NCBI GenBank assembly: GCA_001931535.1 | Contig: CP016211.1 | Span: 1,020,501-1,084,500 of the forward strand | Source: Minicystis rosea | GTDB taxonomy: Bacteria; Myxococcota_A; Polyangia; Polyangiales; Polyangiaceae | DNA: 64,000 bases | Direction of reading: 5' to 3' | Shown: positions 25,339 through 35,766 of the stretch, one piece after another | Layout of the letters: every line of letters starts with the position of its first letter | Position numbering within the stretch: position 1 is the first letter of the stretch | The notes under the pieces: model-generated | Told to the model about the DNA's origin: nothing | What the model saw: only the letters and a program-made list of their open reading frames with translations | The model's database searches: none | Translations under genes and position numbers: made by a program

Positions 25339-28300
25339 ATGCTGCGACGAGCATGGTGTGTAGGGACGGTGATCGCAGTGGGCGTCGTCGTCGGTTGTGG
25401 AAGCGGGGAAACGCCGGGGGGAGGCGGCTCCGGCGGCGGGACGAGCTCGTCCACCACGAGCACTTCGAGCACCGGAGGCGCCGGCCCGAGCTGCGGTGAC
25501 GGCAAGGTCGATGCGACCGAGACCTGCGACGATGGCAATGCCACTGAAGGCGATGGTTGCTCCAAGGGCTGCGTCATCGAGAGCGGATTCACCTGCTCCG
25601 GCGAGCCGAGCGTGTGCGCTCCCACCTGCGGCGACGGCATCATCGCCGGCGCCGAGGCGTGCGACGACGGGAATGCCAACGACGGTGACGGTTGCGCCAA
25701 GGACTGCACGAGCGAGAGCGGTTACTCGTGCGACGGCCTGCCGAGCACATGTGTCGCGGTTTGCGGTGACGGCCTCGTGGTGGGCGCCGAGGCGTGCGAC
25801 GACACGAACACGACCGACGGCGATGGTTGCTCCGCCGCCTGCGCCGTCGAGGACGGGTGGTCCTGCGACACCGCGATGCCGACCATCTGCGGCCCGGTGA
25901 TCGGCGACGGCAAGATCGTCGGCAGCGAAGCGTGCGACGACGGCAATACGGCTTCCGGTGACGGCTGCTCCTCGGCAGGCGAGATCGAGAGTGGCTGGGG
26001 CTGCACCGGCGCGCCGAGCGTGTGCGTGACGGAGTGCGGTGACGGCATCATCGCCGGCGCCGAGACGTGCGACGACGGGAACGCGAGCTCGGGAGACGGT
26101 TGCGACGAGACCTGCACGACCATCGAGCCGGGCTTCTCGTGCGACGGTGCGCCGAGCATCTGCGCGACGCATTGCGGAGACGGCATCGTCGCGGGCAGCG
26201 AGACCTGCGACGACGGCGGCACGAACGCGGGGGACGGCTGCGACGCAGCCTGCGCCACGGAGAGCGGTTGGCAATGCAGCGGCGCCCCGAGCGCCTGCGC
26301 TCCCACGTGCGGCGATGGCGTCCTCCTCGGCGCCGAGACGTGCGATGACGGCAATACGGCTTCCGGTGACGGCTGCTCGTCCGCCTGCGCCGCCGAGCCT
26401 GGTTGGTATTGCGCGGGCGCGCCCAGCACGTGCACGACCCACTGCGGCGACGGCGTGATCGCGGGCAGCGAAACGTGCGATGACGGCAATACGAGCTCCG
26501 GTGATGGCTGCTCGTCCACCTGCGGCACCGAGGCTGGCTGGCATTGCGCGGGCGCGCCCAGCACCTGCGCGACCCAATGCGGTGACGGCGTGCTCGCCGG
26601 CGCGGAGACGTGCGACGACGGCAACGCCTCCTCCGGCGACGGCTGCTCGTCCGCCTGCGTCGCCGAGCTCGGCTACACGTGCGCGGGCACGGGCCCAGGG
26701 AGCTGCGTGACGACGTGCGGTGACGGCATCACGGCCGGCAGCGAGACCTGCGATGACGAGAACCACACGCCCGGCGATGGCTGCGACGCCTCCTGCCAGA
26801 AGGAGAGTGGTTATGCATGCTCGGGCGCGCCCAGCGTCTGCGCCGCGGTGTGCGGAGATGGGATCAAGCTCCCGGGCGAGAAGTGCGACGACGGCAACCT
26901 CGTGAACGGCGATGGTTGCTCGGCGACGTGCCAAATCGAGCCCGGCTTCGAGATCGAGCCCAACAACACCCTGGCGACGGCCAATCCCTTCGACGCGCTC
27001 GCCATCGGCGGCAAGATCAACGGCAACATCAAGCCCGCCGGTGACAAGGACATCTTCTCCTTCGAGGTCCCTATCGGCTCGACGGGCCTGCTCACGGCGC
27101 AGACGATCAACAACTACCAAGGCAACGTCTGCGGGGCGACGACCGCGTCGGACACCGTGCTCACCCTCTTCGATGCGTCGTCGAACGAGCTCGTGACCAA
27201 CGACGACATCAGCCTCGGATCCAACTGGTGCTCGAGCATCTCGAGCGCGACGCTCGATCCCGGCACCTATTACATCCAGGTCACGCACCACACCGCGACG
27301 AGCACGCTGGCCTATACGCTGCAGGCGAACCTCACGCTCGCCATCTGCGGCAACGGCGTCGTGGAGCTCGCCGAGCAATGCGACGACGGCAACACGGCGA
27401 ACGGCGACGGCTGCTCCGCGCTCTGCAAGATGGAGTCGACGCCGGAGGCAGAGCCCAACAACTCTTGCGCTGCCGCCAACGGGCCTACGCAACTTCCGCC
27501 GAACACGCTGTTTGCCGGCTCGATCGGCACGGCGGGCGATCAGGATTGGTATGCCATCGTGCTGCCGAACTACGCCGATCTCCGCCTCCAGACCTTCGAC
27601 GAGACCGGGCCGGGGAGCTGCGCGACGGGGCATGACAGCGAGCTCCAAGCCTTCAATTCGTCGTGCACGTCGCTCGGCGCCCTCAACGACGACGGCGGCG
27701 TGGGCCTCTGCTCGCTGCTCGATCCGACGGCGTCGACACAGACGTTCATGCGGCACCTCGCGCCGGGGACGTACTACGCCATGGTGCGGGCCCACTCCAC
27801 CACCGCCACGTTCAGCTACACCCTCCTCGCCAGCCTCACCGCGCTCTGCGGCAATGGCATCGTGGAAGGCTCGGAGCAATGCGACGGCACCGCGAACTGC
27901 GGCTCGGACTGCATGGTGATCCCCGGCTGCGGCAACGGCCTCAAGGAGACGGGCGAGCAGTGCGACGACGGCAACACGGCGAACGGCGACGGCTGCAGCG
28001 ACACCTGCCAATGGGAGACGATCCCCGAGGTCGAGCCCAATGGGACGACGGCGCAGGCCGACGTCGCGCTGCCCGTCATCACCGGCGACGCGCGCATCAC
28101 CGGCGCCATCACGCCCACGGCCGATCTCGACATCTTCAAGCTCAGCGTGGCCACGCAGGGCGTGGTGCGGTTCGAGGTCTTCGACACCACGGGCATCGAC
28201 TGCTCGACGTCCATCATCACCGCGGCGCTGAACCTGAAGCTCTTGAACGCGTCCGGCACGCAGCTCAAGCAGGACATCCCGTCGGGCGACACGGTCGCGA

Positions 28301-28854
28301 GCGGCATCAGCGCCAACTGCCCGGCGCTCGTCGTCGATCTCGCGCCGGGCACGTACTACCTGCAGGTGGCGAAGACCGCGTCGGGCACCGTCGCGGCGTA
28401 CCATCTCCAGGTCAAGTTCGAGGCCAACAACGGCAACGAGGTCGAGCCCAACGACACGCGGCCCACGGCGACGCCGAAGGCCGGGACCGACTTCTTCGTC
28501 TACGGCGATCACCAGACCGGGACCGACATCGACGTCTTCGAGGTCACGGTGCCGCCCGGCGCGCTGCGCTCGATCCGCGCGGAGGTCATCGAAGGGGACA
28601 CGTCGAAGACCTGCGAGTCGGGCGGGATCGACAGCTTCCTCACCCTCTACAGCGCGACGGGCACGTCCCTCGTGACGGACGACGACGATGGACGCGGCTT
28701 CTGCTCGGCGATCGATGGCACCGGCGCCTCGCCGCGCGACAGCGGCGCGCACAACCTCTCGCCCGGTAAGTACTACCTCGAGTTGAAGCGTTCGAGCCTG
28801 TACACGTCGCCCGACGACATCTTCAACTACAAGCTCGCCGTCACCATCCGATAG
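25339..28854 (+). CDS. Giant surface lipoprotein with 14 DUF4215 units and PPC-like domains
   Basis: 1171 residues. Signal [10 protein letters not shown], Gly/Ser/Thr linker, then eleven consecutive Cys-rich DUF4215 units (CGDGxxxGxExCDDGNxxxGDGCSxxC), the last running directly into a domain that begins EIEPNN. Further units at about residues 670, 835 and 860 alternate with PPC/DVUA-type beta-sandwiches that each begin E-x-EPN and contain DxDxF/Y and APGTYYxxV segments; I count four. Such proteins are typical myxobacterial surface/adhesin-like proteins. Unit 4 lacks two of its Cys. The ORF continues upstream but the ATG at 25339 fits the signal. A strong terminator follows. Confidence 0.88.
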   Translation: MLRRAWCVGTVIAVGVVVGCGSGETPGGGGSGGGTSSSTTSTSSTGGAGPSCGDGKVDATETCDDGNATEGDGCSKGCVIESGFTCSGEPSVCAPTCGDGIIAGAEACDDGNANDGDGCAKDCTSESGYSCDGLPSTCVAVCGDGLVVGAEACDDTNTTDGDGCSAACAVEDGWSCDTAMPTICGPVIGDGKIVGSEACDDGNTASGDGCSSAGEIESGWGCTGAPSVCVTECGDGIIAGAETCDDGNASSGDGCDETCTTIEPGFSCDGAPSICATHCGDGIVAGSETCDDGGTNAGDGCDAACATESGWQCSGAPSACAPTCGDGVLLGAETCDDGNTASGDGCSSACAAEPGWYCAGAPSTCTTHCGDGVIAGSETCDDGNTSSGDGCSSTCGTEAGWHCAGAPSTCATQCGDGVLAGAETCDDGNASSGDGCSSACVAELGYTCAGTGPGSCVTTCGDGITAGSETCDDENHTPGDGCDASCQKESGYACSGAPSVCAAVCGDGIKLPGEKCDDGNLVNGDGCSATCQIEPGFEIEPNNTLATANPFDALAIGGKINGNIKPAGDKDIFSFEVPIGSTGLLTAQTINNYQGNVCGATTASDTVLTLFDASSNELVTNDDISLGSNWCSSISSATLDPGTYYIQVTHHTATSTLAYTLQANLTLAICGNGVVELAEQCDDGNTANGDGCSALCKMESTPEAEPNNSCAAANGPTQLPPNTLFAGSIGTAGDQDWYAIVLPNYADLRLQTFDETGPGSCATGHDSELQAFNSSCTSLGALNDDGGVGLCSLLDPTASTQTFMRHLAPGTYYAMVRAHSTTATFSYTLLASLTALCGNGIVEGSEQCDGTANCGSDCMVIPGCGNGLKETGEQCDDGNTANGDGCSDTCQWETIPEVEPNGTTAQADVALPVITGDARITGAITPTADLDIFKLSVATQGVVRFEVFDTTGIDCSTSIITAALNLKLLNASGTQLKQDIPSGDTVASGISANCPALVVDLAPGTYYLQVAKTASGTVAAYHLQVKFEANNGNEVEPNDTRPTATPKAGTDFFVYGDHQTGTDIDVFEVTVPPGALRSIRAEVIEGDTSKTCESGGIDSFLTLYSATGTSLVTDDDDGRGFCSAIDGTGASPRDSGAHNLSPGKYYLELKRSSLYTSPDDIFNYKLAVTIR

Positions 28855-28870
28855 CGATCACGCTCAGGCC

Positions 28871-28904
28871 GACGCGAGGCCGATGTCAGAACCGGCCTCG
28901 CGTC
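28871..28904. terminator. Bidirectional terminator hairpin
   Basis: Perfect 12-bp stem GACGCGAGGCCG / CGGCCTCGCGTC with a 10-base loop (28883-28892), between the convergent DUF4215 and ferritin-like genes. Confidence 0.8.
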
Positions 28905-28942
28905 ACCATCTCTCCTGCAGGCGCGACGCGCCATCGCGGCGC

Positions 28943-30181
28943 TCAGGCCGCAACCCGGCTCGTTTCGCTCGCTGCACCGCCACGACCGAGCAGCGCATCT
29001 GCGCACGGCAGCACCACCTCGGCGAGCGCACGCAGCCGAATCGAGCGCCGCGCCGACGCTCCGAGCACACCAAACGACGACAGATCGGGATCCGCGTCCG
29101 TCCTCTCCGGCTCGGGTGCGCAGAGCTCCGCGCGCAGCGACGCGACCGCATTCGCGAGCGCTTCGGCGACGCCGTCACCGCCTTGGTGCAGCGCCCACGC
29201 GACGGTGCGCCAGGCGAGCTCGGCGTGTCGCTCCTCGTCTTCGGCAATCCGCGAGAGAATGGCGCACAGCTTGGGATTGTCCGCGGCCATGGCCGCCTCC
29301 CGCAGCGAGAGGGCAGCCGTCGATTCCCCCGCGCACGCATCGATGAACGTCTCCACCGCGATGGTCGCGAGCGAGACCTCGCCCAGCGCGCCCGCGAGCG
29401 GCAACGCGCTCGGCCCGCGCGGCGCACCGGCGTACGCCGACGCCAGCGCATACCCGACCTGCGCATGATGAACCTCGTCGATCGCGGCGGTGTGCGTCGC
29501 CGCCACCAAATCCGGCGGCGCGCCCGCCGCGAGCAGCGAAAGCGCCGCGCGCGCAAACGACGCGACCGATGCATGCTCGAACGCCGCCTCGCGCTCCCAA
29601 TGCATCGCGAGCGCCGCGCGCATCGCAGGTGGGATCGCGGTCACGTCGACGGCGACGTTCTTCGCCATCCAATCCTCGCGCGTCTCCGTGGGTGCCACGA
29701 GCGGCCCCTCCGGCCCACGCAGCGCACGCCCGCCCGCGCACAGCGCCTGCCATTGATAGCAGCACGCTCCCGGATCGGACGCCCGCTCCGCCGCGGTGCG
29801 CGCCGCATCGAACGTCACCGTCACCGACTTGCCCGTGGGCGTCGTTTCAGGGCCGATCCCCTTCGGCAGCGCCGCGTCCGCCGCGCACATCGCATACGGC
29901 TCCGGCGCCGGGTTGATGCCGTGCCCGTCCGCCTGCGGCACACAGAACGGCCCCCGCGGACACGACCCCATCCCCAGCCGCGGCGCGGTCGCAGCAGGCT
30001 CGACCGCCGGAACCCAAGCCTCGGTGTGACGCGAGGCCGTCGCCGTCGAGGTCGCCGTTGGTGCCGCCGGCGGCGCAGCGCCGGGCTCGGCACGCTGGCA
30101 GCCGAGCGCGATCACGGCAGTGTTGAGGCCGGTGAGACCAAGCACCGCGAGGTAGCGAGCTCGAGCACGATCGTAGTGCAT
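28943..30181 (-). CDS. Ferritin-like-domain lipoprotein
   Basis: 412 residues. Signal LTGLNTAVIALGC, a Pro/Thr linker, a Cys-containing region (GSCPRGPFCVP, then DPGACCYQWQALC), then a four-helix ferritin-like domain (~195-350) with carboxylate/His pairs REAAFEHASV, AIDEVHHAQV, VETFIDACAGE and AEDEERHAEL, the pattern of a di-metal site. Related lipoproteins are widespread in myxobacteria and uncharacterised. No strong RBS; ATG 30181 is set by the signal. It stands alone. Confidence 0.85.
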   Translation of the reverse strand: MHYDRARARYLAVLGLTGLNTAVIALGCQRAEPGAAPPAAPTATSTATASRHTEAWVPAVEPAATAPRLGMGSCPRGPFCVPQADGHGINPAPEPYAMCAADAALPKGIGPETTPTGKSVTVTFDAARTAAERASDPGACCYQWQALCAGGRALRGPEGPLVAPTETREDWMAKNVAVDVTAIPPAMRAALAMHWEREAAFEHASVASFARAALSLLAAGAPPDLVAATHTAAIDEVHHAQVGYALASAYAGAPRGPSALPLAGALGEVSLATIAVETFIDACAGESTAALSLREAAMAADNPKLCAILSRIAEDEERHAELAWRTVAWALHQGGDGVAEALANAVASLRAELCAPEPERTDADPDLSSFGVLGASARRSIRLRALAEVVLPCADALLGRGGAASETSRVAA

Positions 30182-30292
30182 GACCCAGTATGAACCGGCC
30201 CACACAGGAGGAAAGCCATCCCCTCGCGGCCGTGTTCGGCCGAGCACCCGAGCGGAGGACAATCCTTGGTGCTCAAACGAATCGGTTCGCGG

Positions 30293-33200
30293 TCATGCAA
30301 CGGCGGCCGCGAACGACGCGAAGAGATCGCCCGGCAGTGCGTGGTGCAGTCGCCACGTGATGGCCATCGGCAGCTCCGACGCGTGGCGTATGTAGCTTGC
30401 GGGGCCGAGGAACCAGAAGGCTCGCTCATCGCTGCGCAGCCGCGCGAAGAGCATCACAGCCGAGCCCATCTTCTCGTGTCGTTGGTAGCGTAGTCCCGTC
30501 TCTCCCGCAGCGCGCGTGGTCGACTGGCTCTCCCAATGAATGAGCTGCCGGCTGATGGCGTGATCGCGGTAGCGCGTCGTCGGCGAGAACTGACCGCTCG
30601 TTTTGTCGAGCGTGAAGGCGAGCAAATCGGCGCCTGCATCCTTGGCCCAATACACACCCGTTTGCCAGGGCGCGACCTTGGCACGATCGCCGATACCGAA
30701 TGCAGCCAGGATCTCGATACGTGAGTAGCGCGCATGCACCAAGAGCGGCACCTCTGGATGTGTATTGAGGGATGGGTGCACGTGCCCGACACGGGCGGCG
30801 AGGACGTCCAGCAGATCCAGGAGCTCGGCCCGCACCTGTGGATGAGCCCAGAGCAGGGCGCATGCTTCGAGGAGCGTTGTCGACTTGCTGATGGCCCGAT
30901 CCGTCACCGTTGCGACGAGCATACGCAGCAGGCGGCGTTCCCGAATACCGAGTAATGCAAAATCAGGAGGCGTATTTGCGACAAGCCACCGGCGATACGT
31001 CTCGATGCGCGTGAAGTCGTCGATGTGAAGCAACCGACCCGATGCGCGTCGCAGGGTGTCTTCGTACGGTCCGGGGGCATGCACGGACAGGCCCGCGTCG
31101 GCGCGAAGATCAGACCATGACTTCCCACCCGTATAGACGTCGTTGACATCGAGCCCCGTCTCGTCGAGGAACATGCTGAGGCTTGGATCTCCGCGGTGCC
31201 CGAGCCGGCGCAGTTCCTCGACCTTCGCCGTCCAACCCGAGGGGACGGCTTGTCGAATGTTGTCGAGCACAATCTTCGCTGCGATCCGATCGAGCTCCAT
31301 GTGACAACCAGCCGGCAGGAACGGGAAACCGCTCTCGACCTGCTCCAGGATGTCTTTTCGGCTCCCGCCGAGGAGCGCGCCGAGCCGTCGATCGAAGCGG
31401 AATTCGCGCCGGTGATGCCCCACGAAATCCAGCACCGTGCACGCAACTTTGTCTCGGTAACGGCGGAGGCCGCGCCCGAGCTGCTGAAGGAAGAGCGTTG
31501 GGCTGTCGGTTGGTCGCAAGAGGAGCAGCGTATCGACGGTGGGGACGTCGATGCCCTCGTTGAAGAGGTCCACCGAGAAGATCACGTTCACACGCCGCGC
31601 CGCGAGATCGAGGAGCGCAGATCGGCGCTCTTCGTCCGGGCTGTCGGACCAAATCGCGGTCGCCCGGATTCCATTCTCTTGGCACACCCGCGCCATGAAG
31701 CGCGCATGCTCGACGCTCACGCAAAAGCCCAGGGCGCGCATCGTCCGAGGGTCGTCGACGTGTGCGACAATCTGCGCGATGACGTGCTTTGCCCAGATGT
31801 CATTCGCTGTTAGCAGGCGAGACAGGTTATCCGCATCGTATCCCCGCCCTCGTCGCCACGGCACATCACGTAGGTCGAGCCCGTCGTGAATACCGTAGTA
31901 GGCGAAGGGAACGAGTCGGTGCTGGTCAATCGCATCCCACAGGCGGAGCTCGGCGGCGATCCGATTGTCAAACCAGCCGAGGAGAGGGAGCCCGTCGCTG
32001 CGCTCCGGGGTCGCGGTCAGTCCGAGCAGCTCGATGGGCTGCACGTGATCGAGGAGCGCGCGATACGACTTGGCGGCTGCGTGATGGAACTCATCGATGA
32101 TGATCACGTCGAAGTGGCGCGGATCGAGATCAGCAAAGCCCGCAGCATGGAGGCTCTGAATGGAGGCGAAGACATGCTCGAAGCGCTGTGGGCGTTGGCC
32201 GCCGACCCAGAGCTCACCGAACGCATGATCGCGCAGCGCATGGCGGAAGGTGGCGAGGCTCTGGGTCAGGATTTCCTCGCGATGAGCGACGAACAGCAAA
32301 CGCGCATGAGGGAGAGCCTCCCACAGACGCGCGTAGTCGAGAGCTGCCATGACGGTCTTGCCCGTGCCCGTCGCGGAGACCAAGAGGTTGCGGTGGTGCC
32401 CGAGCTCCCGCGAGAGGGTGATCTGCTCCAGCAAACGCTCCTGGAAAGGCTCGGGGCGCAGCTCGATGGGGCTCAACATCACCGAGAGCCCGGAGTCCGT
32501 CGGAGCTTCCCGGCGCGCGAGGAACTCCGCGCGGTTATAGGGCACGAAGTCACGGCTGTTCCAATAGCTCTCGAATACGGCGGCAACCTTGGCCACTACG
32601 TCCGGATTCCGAGCGCTGGAGACGCGTACGTTCCACTCCAGCCCGCTCGTCTGAGCCGTATGCGTCAGGTTGGAAGAGCCGATATATGCCGTGGAATAGC
32701 CGGATTCGCGATGGAAGAGCCACGCCTTCGCATGGAGGCGTGTCGTCCCAGTGTCATAGGAGACACGCACCTCGGCGCCGGCAGCGCAGAGCGCATCCAA
32801 CGCACGTGATTCGGTCGAGCCGGTGTACGTGGTGGTGAGGATCCGGACCGCGCGCCCGGCGCGAGCATGCGCGCGCAGCTCTTCGAGCAGAGGCTGAATA
32901 CCGCTCCAGCGAACGAAGGCCATGACGACGTCGATGCGGTCGGCCGAGCGAATCTCGGTGAGGATCTGATGACCGACGCGCGGCTCCCCGGGCGCATTGG
33001 TGAGCAAGGTGGTGTCGAGCAGGGGAATCAGCGGCGCTGGGAGCGGCTCCGGGGTACCGTCGGGCAGGCGTCCGCGCAGCGCGTGGAGGATGGTCCCCGG
33101 CTCCGCGAGCGATTCAGGGAGGACATCGGCGCCTGCGATGGTCTCGTCGACCTGCGCGATCAACCGACGCGCGAGCACGACGCCGACGGCCACCCGTTCC

Positions 33201-33385
33201 TTATCAGGGACAGTGGCGAGCGCGCGCTCGACAACCCGGCCGAGATGCAGCGCCACACGATCCGCAGCTTCAGCAGCGCGGAGCTTTTCCGTGTGCGCCG
33301 CAAGGCGACCATCGAGCGCACGCAGGCCCGTGGCCAGCGCCTCCGTGATCAGGATTTCGTACAGACCTCGCTGGGCAACTGTCAT
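30293..33385 (-). CDS. PLD-nuclease-like / DEAD-box helicase / DUF3427 protein
   Basis: 1030 residues. Domain order: N-terminal helical region; phospholipase D-like domain (~140-280) with HAKAWLF...GSSNLT (HxK motif, here a single copy, so a dimer would form the active site); SF2 helicase (~310-690) with GTGKT, DEFHH, GLTATPERSDG, FNEGIDVP and QLGRGLRR; C-terminal DUF3427 region (~880-1030: SPTTRYRDHAIS, then FHWESQS-like HWESQSTT and FLGPASYIRH). Proteins of this architecture are found in DNA repair/defence contexts, but the flanking genes are not defence genes. It probably translocates on and cuts nucleic acid. Confidence 0.9.
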   Translation of the reverse strand: MTVAQRGLYEILITEALATGLRALDGRLAAHTEKLRAAEAADRVALHLGRVVERALATVPDKERVAVGVVLARRLIAQVDETIAGADVLPESLAEPGTILHALRGRLPDGTPEPLPAPLIPLLDTTLLTNAPGEPRVGHQILTEIRSADRIDVVMAFVRWSGIQPLLEELRAHARAGRAVRILTTTYTGSTESRALDALCAAGAEVRVSYDTGTTRLHAKAWLFHRESGYSTAYIGSSNLTHTAQTSGLEWNVRVSSARNPDVVAKVAAVFESYWNSRDFVPYNRAEFLARREAPTDSGLSVMLSPIELRPEPFQERLLEQITLSRELGHHRNLLVSATGTGKTVMAALDYARLWEALPHARLLFVAHREEILTQSLATFRHALRDHAFGELWVGGQRPQRFEHVFASIQSLHAAGFADLDPRHFDVIIIDEFHHAAAKSYRALLDHVQPIELLGLTATPERSDGLPLLGWFDNRIAAELRLWDAIDQHRLVPFAYYGIHDGLDLRDVPWRRGRGYDADNLSRLLTANDIWAKHVIAQIVAHVDDPRTMRALGFCVSVEHARFMARVCQENGIRATAIWSDSPDEERRSALLDLAARRVNVIFSVDLFNEGIDVPTVDTLLLLRPTDSPTLFLQQLGRGLRRYRDKVACTVLDFVGHHRREFRFDRRLGALLGGSRKDILEQVESGFPFLPAGCHMELDRIAAKIVLDNIRQAVPSGWTAKVEELRRLGHRGDPSLSMFLDETGLDVNDVYTGGKSWSDLRADAGLSVHAPGPYEDTLRRASGRLLHIDDFTRIETYRRWLVANTPPDFALLGIRERRLLRMLVATVTDRAISKSTTLLEACALLWAHPQVRAELLDLLDVLAARVGHVHPSLNTHPEVPLLVHARYSRIEILAAFGIGDRAKVAPWQTGVYWAKDAGADLLAFTLDKTSGQFSPTTRYRDHAISRQLIHWESQSTTRAAGETGLRYQRHEKMGSAVMLFARLRSDERAFWFLGPASYIRHASELPMAITWRLHHALPGDLFASFAAAVA

Positions 33386-33492
33386 CGAAAGCGAGTCTAC
33401 CCTTTCGCTTCATGCGCAGGATGGCTCGATGCGCCGCAAGCCGTGCCCAGTCGATTCTTCGCCGCACGCCGTCGCCCGACGGCGCGTGACCA

Positions 33493-34005
33493 TCACCACC
33501 CCGTGACCCGAAACAGCGCTCGGCGAATCCGCATCATCGTGGAGAACATCCAGAATCCGAAGCCCGATGCGGGAGGCGGAGCGATTCGGGTGTTGTGGAA
33601 GGCGGTGATGCGAAAGTCGCCGTTTCGGCGCACGAGCACGTAGGTTTGAATCTTGTCGAACGGCGGTGTGGGGCGGCGCTTTTCCCAGGGGGCGAGCAGG
33701 AGCCCGACGCCGTGGGCCACGGCGATGTCGGGTGACACGAAGCGGATGCTGCGAATCTCGCTCATGATGGTCCAGCCTTGGAGCAGACCATCGAAGAGCG
33801 CTTGGTGCTCATCGCCGATGGCGCGGCGCCCGCGGGAGCGGGTGCCGAAGAAGGTCACGTAGTCGGCGTCTTCGGTGAACGACGAAGCATAGGCGGCGCC
33901 GTCGCCGGCGTTCCAATGCTCGCAGAGACGTGCGCACAGCGTGAGGATGCGAGCTTCGTCCGAGGCAGGGAGATCGGCGGCGGGCGCGGTGGGGAGCGTG
34001 GACAT
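33493..34005 (-). CDS. SnoaL-like / SgcJ-EcaC family protein
   Basis: 170 residues of the NTF2-like fold: HWNAGDGAAYASSFTEDADYVTFFGTRSRGRRAIGDEH is the typical start (a long helix followed by a beta-hairpin), later FRITAFHNTR. Members are ligand-binding or isomerase-like with various roles. A C-terminal ~25-residue extension is hydrophobic/basic. GAGGAGG precedes ATG 34005. Transcribed divergently from the LysR-type gene at 34153, which is the likely regulator. Confidence 0.88.
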   Translation of the reverse strand: MSTLPTAPAADLPASDEARILTLCARLCEHWNAGDGAAYASSFTEDADYVTFFGTRSRGRRAIGDEHQALFDGLLQGWTIMSEIRSIRFVSPDIAVAHGVGLLLAPWEKRRPTPPFDKIQTYVLVRRNGDFRITAFHNTRIAPPPASGFGFWMFSTMMRIRRALFRVTGW

Positions 34006-34152
34006 GGTGGCCTCCTCGCGGTGGCTCCGCGGGTGTTTCGATGGGATGGGGAGCGCCGGTGTCGTCGCGTGCGGCGCTCTCGCGACGCTCGAGAGCCTAT
34101 GCATCCGCGGCGGCTGGGGAAGTCAGCCATCGTGTTGTAAGACGTCACGGCC

Positions 34153-35124
34153 GTGAACCTCTCCAACGTCGACCTGGATCTGTTCCTCGTCCTGCACACC
34201 GTGCTCGAAGAGCGGAGCGCCACCCGCGCCGCGGCTCGTCTGCACGTCACGCGGCCGGCCGTGAGCAACGCGCTCGCGCGGTTGCGGCAGCTCTTCGGGG
34301 ATCCGCTCGTGAGGCGCACGGCGCGCGGGCTCGTGCCCACGCCGGTCGGCGCGCAGATCGCGCCGCTCTTGGCCTCGGCGCTCGAACAGCTACGGATCGC
34401 GATCGAGCAGGGGCGCGCCTTCGATCCGGCGCGGAGCACGCGCCGCTTCACCATCGCGTGCACCGACTACGAGGAGAGCGTGGTGGTGCCGGCCTTGATT
34501 CCCCGGTTCGCACGGTATCTCCCGCAGGCGAGCTTGCGCGTCGTGACCATCGAGCACCTGCTCGTGAGCAACGGCCTCGTCACGGGCGATGTCGATCTCG
34601 TGATCGGGCTTCAGCCCGTCCTGCCTCCGGGCTGCGCGGCCGAGCCGCTCTTCACCGACGGGATCGTGTGCGTGGTGCGCAAGGATCACCCGCGGATTCG
34701 CGATCGCGTCACGCTCGACACCTTCTTCTCCACGCCGCAGGTCGAGGTGGCTCACCTCGGCGGCGCACGCACCACCGGCCGGGCCATCATGACGGAGGCG
34801 CTCGCCGTGCATGGACGCCTGCCCGCGGTGGCCATCAGCGTCCCGCGATTCTCGAGCGCCGTCATGGCCGTGGCGAGCTCCGATTGGATGGCCGTGCTCC
34901 CCGAGCGCTTCGTCGCGAGCATGGCCGCGCAGGTGCCGCTCCGCGTCCTCCCGGCCCCGTTCAAGCTTCCATCGCTTCCGATTCAGGCCATCTGGCATGC
35001 GCGCAGCGACGCCGACGAGGGGGTGAAGCTCGTTCGTCGCCTCGCTCGCGAAGCGGTCGACGCTGCGCCCGACGAGCACCGCGCACTACAGCGCCGGCGC
35101 ACGCGCGGCGCGCGGACTCGGTGA
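34153..35124 (+). CDS. LysR-type transcriptional regulator
   Basis: 323 residues. N-terminal winged HTH (~5-65: DLFLVLHTVLEERSATRAAA, then RPAVSNALARLRQLFGDPL) and a periplasmic-binding-fold effector domain (90-300). It starts at GTG 34153; an unusually basic tail (RRRTRGARTR) ends the protein. The 147-base divergent spacer to the SnoaL-like gene probably contains its binding site (LysR regulators recognise T-N11-A), but I could not fix one. Confidence 0.92.
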   Translation: MNLSNVDLDLFLVLHTVLEERSATRAAARLHVTRPAVSNALARLRQLFGDPLVRRTARGLVPTPVGAQIAPLLASALEQLRIAIEQGRAFDPARSTRRFTIACTDYEESVVVPALIPRFARYLPQASLRVVTIEHLLVSNGLVTGDVDLVIGLQPVLPPGCAAEPLFTDGIVCVVRKDHPRIRDRVTLDTFFSTPQVEVAHLGGARTTGRAIMTEALAVHGRLPAVAISVPRFSSAVMAVASSDWMAVLPERFVASMAAQVPLRVLPAPFKLPSLPIQAIWHARSDADEGVKLVRRLAREAVDAAPDEHRALQRRRTRGARTR

Positions 35125-35134
35125 GGAGTCCGCC

Positions 35135-35749
35135 TCAGCGCAGCGTCTCGAGCATCGCGCGGAAGGCCGATTTGGCGCTCTGCACCGTCTCGTCGGGGCC
35201 GGTCATCTTGAAGAACCAGTTGCCGCGGTCCTTGGTTTTGACGACCGCGCCGTAGAGCCGGTAGTTGTTCTTCACCATCGCCACCGGAGGCTGCTTGCGG
35301 CCTTTGACCGGCGGCGTGAGCGCGATTTTGTACGTGCCCGCGGTCTCGACGGTCTCGATCTTGAAGCCGCGGATCTCCAGCTCTTCGCGCTTGGCGGAGG
35401 CGCCGGCGTCGCCGTCGAATTGGCTGAACCACTCTTTGAAATTGGGCGCGGGATCACCCTTGCTGCCCGTGCCGAAGAAGAAGACGTTGAGCTCCGCCTC
35501 CTCCTTGTCGTTGCCGACCTTCTCGATGCGATACGAGGCCTTCTTGGGCCCGCTCGGCGGGCTCTGGAGCTTGGTCCAGCTTCCGGGCGTGTCGTATTGC
35601 AACGGCTCGACCGCGGGGGCAGGCGGGGCGGACGACGTGACCGTCTTCTCCGGCTCGGCGGGTGCCTTGGAGCACGCGGCGAGGGCCGCGGCCAGGAGGA
35701 CCAGTGTGACAGGCGCGAGCCGGGACCGGCTAGGATGCGGGCAGAGCAT
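35135..35749 (-). CDS. Lipoprotein of unknown function, 204 aa
   Basis: Signal APVTLVLLAAALAAC, Ala/Pro/Glu linker, then a ~150-residue alpha/beta domain (TPGSWTKLQSPPSGPKKASYR, FKEWFSQFDGDA, GTYKIALTPP, GNWFFKMTGPDETV). The layout resembles the PsbP-like/MogB-like lipoproteins of other delta-class bacteria, but I cannot name it. ATG 35749 fits the signal. Its start is close to the inverted-repeat element at 35767-35894. Confidence 0.78.
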   Translation of the reverse strand: MLCPHPSRSRLAPVTLVLLAAALAACSKAPAEPEKTVTSSAPPAPAVEPLQYDTPGSWTKLQSPPSGPKKASYRIEKVGNDKEEAELNVFFFGTGSKGDPAPNFKEWFSQFDGDAGASAKREELEIRGFKIETVETAGTYKIALTPPVKGRKQPPVAMVKNNYRLYGAVVKTKDRGNWFFKMTGPDETVQSAKSAFRAMLETLR

Positions 35750-35766
35750 GGGCGGCGGGCGGGAGC

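Noticed and set aside
25490..26950. Regular repeats that could suggest a CRISPR array
   Set aside because: The period is about 120-130 bp, the frame is open, and the repeats encode DUF4215 units; there are no short identical repeats separated by unique spacers.
25276..28752. 1158-codon minus-strand open frame opposite the DUF4215 protein
   Set aside because: It arises from the repeated Cys-codon structure of the real gene; composition is Arg/Val/Ala-rich with no recognisable family.
30293..33385. Calling the helicase gene part of a phage defence island
   Set aside because: Flanking genes are a ferritin-like lipoprotein and a SnoaL-like protein; no methylase, nuclease or toxin pair is nearby.
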